Positions 61,654-64,000 of a stretch of 64,000 bases of DNA are shown here, piece by piece (positions within the stretch are counted from its first letter, which is position 1; each line of letters starts with the position of its first letter). The notes under the pieces are model-generated. The model was not told the origin of the DNA and did not search any database. It saw only the letters and a program-made list of their open reading frames with translations. The translations under genes were made by a program, and so were the position numbers. The stretch comes from Gluconobacter japonicus (GTDB taxonomy: Bacteria; Pseudomonadota; Alphaproteobacteria; Acetobacterales; Acetobacteraceae), in the NCBI RefSeq assembly GCF_002723975.1, contig NZ_BEWO01000011.1, positions 1 through 64,000 of the forward strand, written 5' to 3'.

Positions 61654-62319
61654 ATGACACGATTCCCGATTATTCTTCTCGACTACGATGGTACTCTGGC
61701 GGAAACGCAGCCGGCCATTCTTCGCAGCCTGAAAGAAGCCTTCGAGGCCAGTGGTTACGACAGTCCGTCCCCTGATGCTCTCAAGGCGGAACTGTCGAAG
61801 GGTGGGACACTTCAGACGCTTTTTCAGGCTATCGTTCCGGACAGTGAAGACGAAGATGCCGGAGCGTTTGTGCGGCATTACCGTGCCAGTTATCCAAGGG
61901 CCGATCAGGAAGAAACAGTTCTGTTCGATGGGGTGAAACCGGTTCTGGAAGCTCTGAAGGGCAAAGGCGCAACGCTTGTTGTCCTGAGTAACAAGCATGC
62001 GCCGACAGTTCATAAAAGCATTGAGCGCTTTGGCCTGTCGCGCTGGTTCAGCGGCGTTATAGGCTCAGAGCCGCAATATCCCCATAAACCTGATCCCCGC
62101 GTCATGACGGATCGGGTGCGGCCTCTGTTCCCGGAAGCGGATTCTGCTGAATTCCTGATGGTGGGGGATACGCTGGCGGATCTGACCTTCGCCCGCAATA
62201 CGGGCATCGCCTCCTGCTGGGCAAGTTATGGTCATGGTGCCGCGCAACCCTGCATTGATCTCAGACCGGATTACCGGATTGATCGCGTTGCCGATCTTCT
62301 GAACGTCGTCAGCCTGTAA
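61654..62319 (+). CDS. HAD family hydrolase (phosphoglycolate-phosphatase-like)
   Basis: The 221-residue enzyme has the HAD motifs in order: LLDYDGTLAE (motif I with nucleophile Asp), VVLSNK (motif II Ser), a KPDPRV (motif III Lys), and MVGDTLADL (motif IV Asp). The cap domain of 70 residues is C1-type. It resembles Gph and other sugar or nucleotide phosphatases, and its exact substrate cannot be given. It lies 46 bases after metF and converges with the LacI gene, 9 bases away. Confidence 0.87.
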   Translation: MTRFPIILLDYDGTLAETQPAILRSLKEAFEASGYDSPSPDALKAELSKGGTLQTLFQAIVPDSEDEDAGAFVRHYRASYPRADQEETVLFDGVKPVLEALKGKGATLVVLSNKHAPTVHKSIERFGLSRWFSGVIGSEPQYPHKPDPRVMTDRVRPLFPEADSAEFLMVGDTLADLTFARNTGIASCWASYGHGAAQPCIDLRPDYRIDRVADLLNVVSL

Positions 62320-62328
62320 CGGGGAGGC

Positions 62329-63426
62329 TCAGCCCCTAGAAGGCTCAGCCTTGGGGGGCTGGCCAATACTGCCGCGCTTCACGAGTTCTGTTTTGAGAAT
62401 GACATTTTGACGGCCGTCCTGCTGCACTAGAAGGCGAACGGCTTCCGTGCCCTTTTGCTCATGGGGCTGGCGGATTGTGCTGAGATCTGCGGTCGCTGCG
62501 GCGGGAATATCGTCAAAACCAAAAATGGACACGTCCTGCGGAATACTCAGCCCTGCCGCGCGAATGGTCTTCATGGCGCCGATCGCGACACGATCGCTCA
62601 TCGCGAGGATCGCTGTGGGGCGTTCTGGCCGATTGATGAGAAAACGGGCGCCTTCTGCACCAGCCTCTTCAGAATTGATGGGAATTTCCCAGGCCGGAAC
62701 AGTCTCGGGAGCAATCCCGGCTTCCTGAAGAGCAGTCAGGTATCCCTCCAGGCGCATGGCGATCGTACTGTGTGCGATGTTGGCCCGGCGTTTTGCTGTC
62801 AGGATACCAAAATAATCGTCATGAGCCGTTTTGAGAGACAGGATGCCAAAGCTGCGATGGCCAAGTTCCAGAAGTGTTTTGGCGGCTTTGTAGGCCGCAT
62901 CCCGGTCGTCAATGCCAACATACGGGACGCCATCAAGTCTTGGCTGATCGACGACAACCAGCGGCACATTGCGCTGCTGGGCCATCATGACGCAGCGGCT
63001 GTCGGGGGCGACGGAGTACAGGATGTATCCATCAACAGCAGCGTTGCCCAATGAAACCGGCGTATTCATGTTACGAAGGCTGCTGCCAGCGGAGATCAGC
63101 GCCAGATCGGTTTCAAGCTCGTTACAGCTTTTGGCCACGCCATTCAGAACGGTCAGGACGGCCGGGTCGGAGAAGGCGTAGGGGAGGTCTTCGCTGAAAA
63201 GAAACCCGAGCGCACCTGAATGTCCTGTCGCAAGCTGCTTGGCTGCCGGATCGGGGCCTGTGTAACCCATCTCCTGTGCCGCTGCGAAAATCTTCTCACG
63301 CAGCGCCGCAGACAGCTGACCGGGGCGAATATAGGCATTGGAGACTGTCGTGTGAGACACCCCGACCTGTGCTGCTACATCCTTGAGGGTAACTTTGCGG
63401 CGGCCGTGCTGACGGGTGGTTTTCAT
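62329..63426 (-). CDS. LacI family transcriptional regulator
   Basis: About 365 residues. The N-terminal helix-turn-helix VTLKDVAAQVGVSHTTVSNAY is followed by a hinge region and the periplasmic-binding-protein-like effector domain (SLGNAAVDGYIL, VVVDQPRLDGVPYVGID, SIFGFDDIPAA). Sugars or related metabolites are the usual effectors. The start at 63426 (MKTTRQHGRRKVTLKD) is preferred over the longer frame. An imperfect palindrome TGAAA-ACGGATC-TTTCA lies just upstream (63441-63457) and may be its own operator. No obvious sugar operon adjoins it in the window. Confidence 0.88.
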   Translation of the reverse strand: MKTTRQHGRRKVTLKDVAAQVGVSHTTVSNAYIRPGQLSAALREKIFAAAQEMGYTGPDPAAKQLATGHSGALGFLFSEDLPYAFSDPAVLTVLNGVAKSCNELETDLALISAGSSLRNMNTPVSLGNAAVDGYILYSVAPDSRCVMMAQQRNVPLVVVDQPRLDGVPYVGIDDRDAAYKAAKTLLELGHRSFGILSLKTAHDDYFGILTAKRRANIAHSTIAMRLEGYLTALQEAGIAPETVPAWEIPINSEEAGAEGARFLINRPERPTAILAMSDRVAIGAMKTIRAAGLSIPQDVSIFGFDDIPAAATADLSTIRQPHEQKGTEAVRLLVQQDGRQNVILKTELVKRGSIGQPPKAEPSRG

Positions 63427-63440
63427 ACGCTGTCCAATAA

Positions 63441-63457
63441 TGAAAACGGATCTTTCA
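63441..63457. promoter_or_regulatory. Candidate LacI-type autoregulatory operator
   Basis: TGAAA-ACGGATC-TTTCA is an inverted repeat 15 bases upstream of the LacI-family start. LacI proteins often control their own promoter. The match is only five bases per arm. Confidence 0.35.
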
Positions 63458-63570
63458 CGCAATCCTGCGGGATGTTGCGCTGACCCGTCAGGGATAAGGC
63501 CCTGAAAACAAATATTAGCCTGCGGAGGTCCATTCCGTCTTCACAATTACGACAGCACAATCTGGAAAGA

Positions 63571-63834
63571 TCATTCTTTGGGTTTGGAGATGGTACTGGC
63601 CTTCTTGGCTGGGGGGTCGAACATGGCGCGGCATTTGGGGGTAAGCTGATCCAGCTTTTTCTTCATGCAGGCCGTGATTTTGGCTTCATTCGGGATGGCA
63701 AACGTGCACAGCCGAATGGCATCTCCCTGACAGGCCTGTTTCTGCTCGTCGCGTGTCGCAGCGTGGGCGGACCCAAGAGTCAGTCCGGCCATGCAGGTCA
63801 GTGTCATCAGGTAACGGATTGGATAGCAGGTCAT
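63571..63834 (-). CDS. Small secreted Cys-rich protein (cysteine-rich repeat family)
   Basis: The 87-residue protein starts at the ATG at 63834, which follows a strong AAGGAG. A signal peptide ends near GSAHAA. The mature part has the spaced cysteine pattern ACQGDAIRLC, ITACM, and PKCRAMF, like the cysteine-rich repeat of the GLG1/Cys_rich_FGFR type that many alphaproteobacteria carry in small periplasmic proteins. Function unknown. It has a Lys-rich tail (PPAKKASTISKPKE). The upstream open frame is not coding-like. Confidence 0.75.
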   Translation of the reverse strand: MTCYPIRYLMTLTCMAGLTLGSAHAATRDEQKQACQGDAIRLCTFAIPNEAKITACMKKKLDQLTPKCRAMFDPPAKKASTISKPKE

Positions 63835-64000
63835 GAGCCATCTCCTTTTTGATGTAAAAGCGTCCGGCAAGAGAAGCGGTTTCCAGTCTGAATACACTCC
63901 CGTCAAGAAAATGACAGAAATACATAAATAGACCGGAAACAGTCCTTTTTACACTGACCGCGGCAGGGGCCGAATAATACGGGCAAATCGTGCCCCATCC

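Noticed and set aside
30-64000. tRNA genes, rRNA genes, transposases, phage genes and CRISPR arrays
   Set aside because: I looked for cloverleaf-like stretches in the intergenic gaps, for transposase motifs and for regularly spaced repeats and found none. A tRNA scan would be decisive for the tRNA part.

Overview
The window reads as a chromosomal segment of an acetic acid bacterium (Acetobacteraceae), most likely Gluconobacter or a close relative. Alphaproteobacterial markers are the order small SRP RNA-dnaX-ybaB-recR, and a FYDLN-acid zinc-ribbon protein divergent from aroA-cmk-rpsA. The acetic-acid-bacterium marker is a three-subunit membrane aldehyde dehydrogenase: molybdopterin subunit, 2Fe-2S subunit and triheme cytochrome c. 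The genus call is inference, because no rRNA is present. I saw no tRNA, rRNA, insertion sequence, prophage or CRISPR array.

Layout. 1-5.5 kb holds the tail of an SDR, a DUF993 aldolase-like protein and a TIM-barrel sugar isomerase, run tightly into etfB-etfA and ETF:quinone oxidoreductase. 5.6-8.2 kb holds a sugar/H+ symporter broken by one in-frame TGA where the family has Trp, then a GAPDH with NADP-type changes in its cofactor pocket. 8.2-15.6 kb holds a DUF3465 protein, clpA-clpS, a D-Ala-D-Ala carboxypeptidase, map and ggt. 15.6-24.5 kb is housekeeping: SRP RNA, dnaX, ybaB, recR, an SDR, a chorismate-lyase-like lipoprotein, aroA, cmk and rpsA. 24.7-32.1 kb is a three-gene block of very large multidomain glycosyltransferases.

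32.2-43.5 kb is mixed envelope and hydrolase content: small membrane proteins, an M16 peptidase, a GT4 enzyme, an MliC-like protein, a deaminase-family protein lacking the usual catalytic Glu, LpxL, a nucleoside-hydrolase-like secreted protein and a GT61 enzyme. 43.6-49.4 kb has an Lrp regulator divergent from an ACC deaminase, then the aldehyde dehydrogenase operon. 49.8-57 kb has an iron/cobalamin-type ABC importer behind a structured leader, and two secreted hydrolases (GH20, M13). 57-62 kb is a methionine module: metE under a cobalamin riboswitch, divergent from an ArsR-methyltransferase fusion followed by metF. The window ends with a HAD phosphatase, a LacI regulator and a small Cys-rich secreted protein.

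How the parts fit. The methionine module shows dual control: B12 acts on metE through RNA, and probably the ArsR fusion acts through a palindrome in the shared promoter region. AcdS carries every residue that separates true ACC deaminase from D-cysteine desulfhydrase. The glycosyltransferase block and scattered GT4, GT61 and LpxL genes point to an elaborate surface glycan. No single locus is clearly a new biological system. The most promising leads are the repeat-bearing glycosyltransferase block, the sugar module joined to ETF genes, the deaminase-like protein, and the ABC transporter leader.
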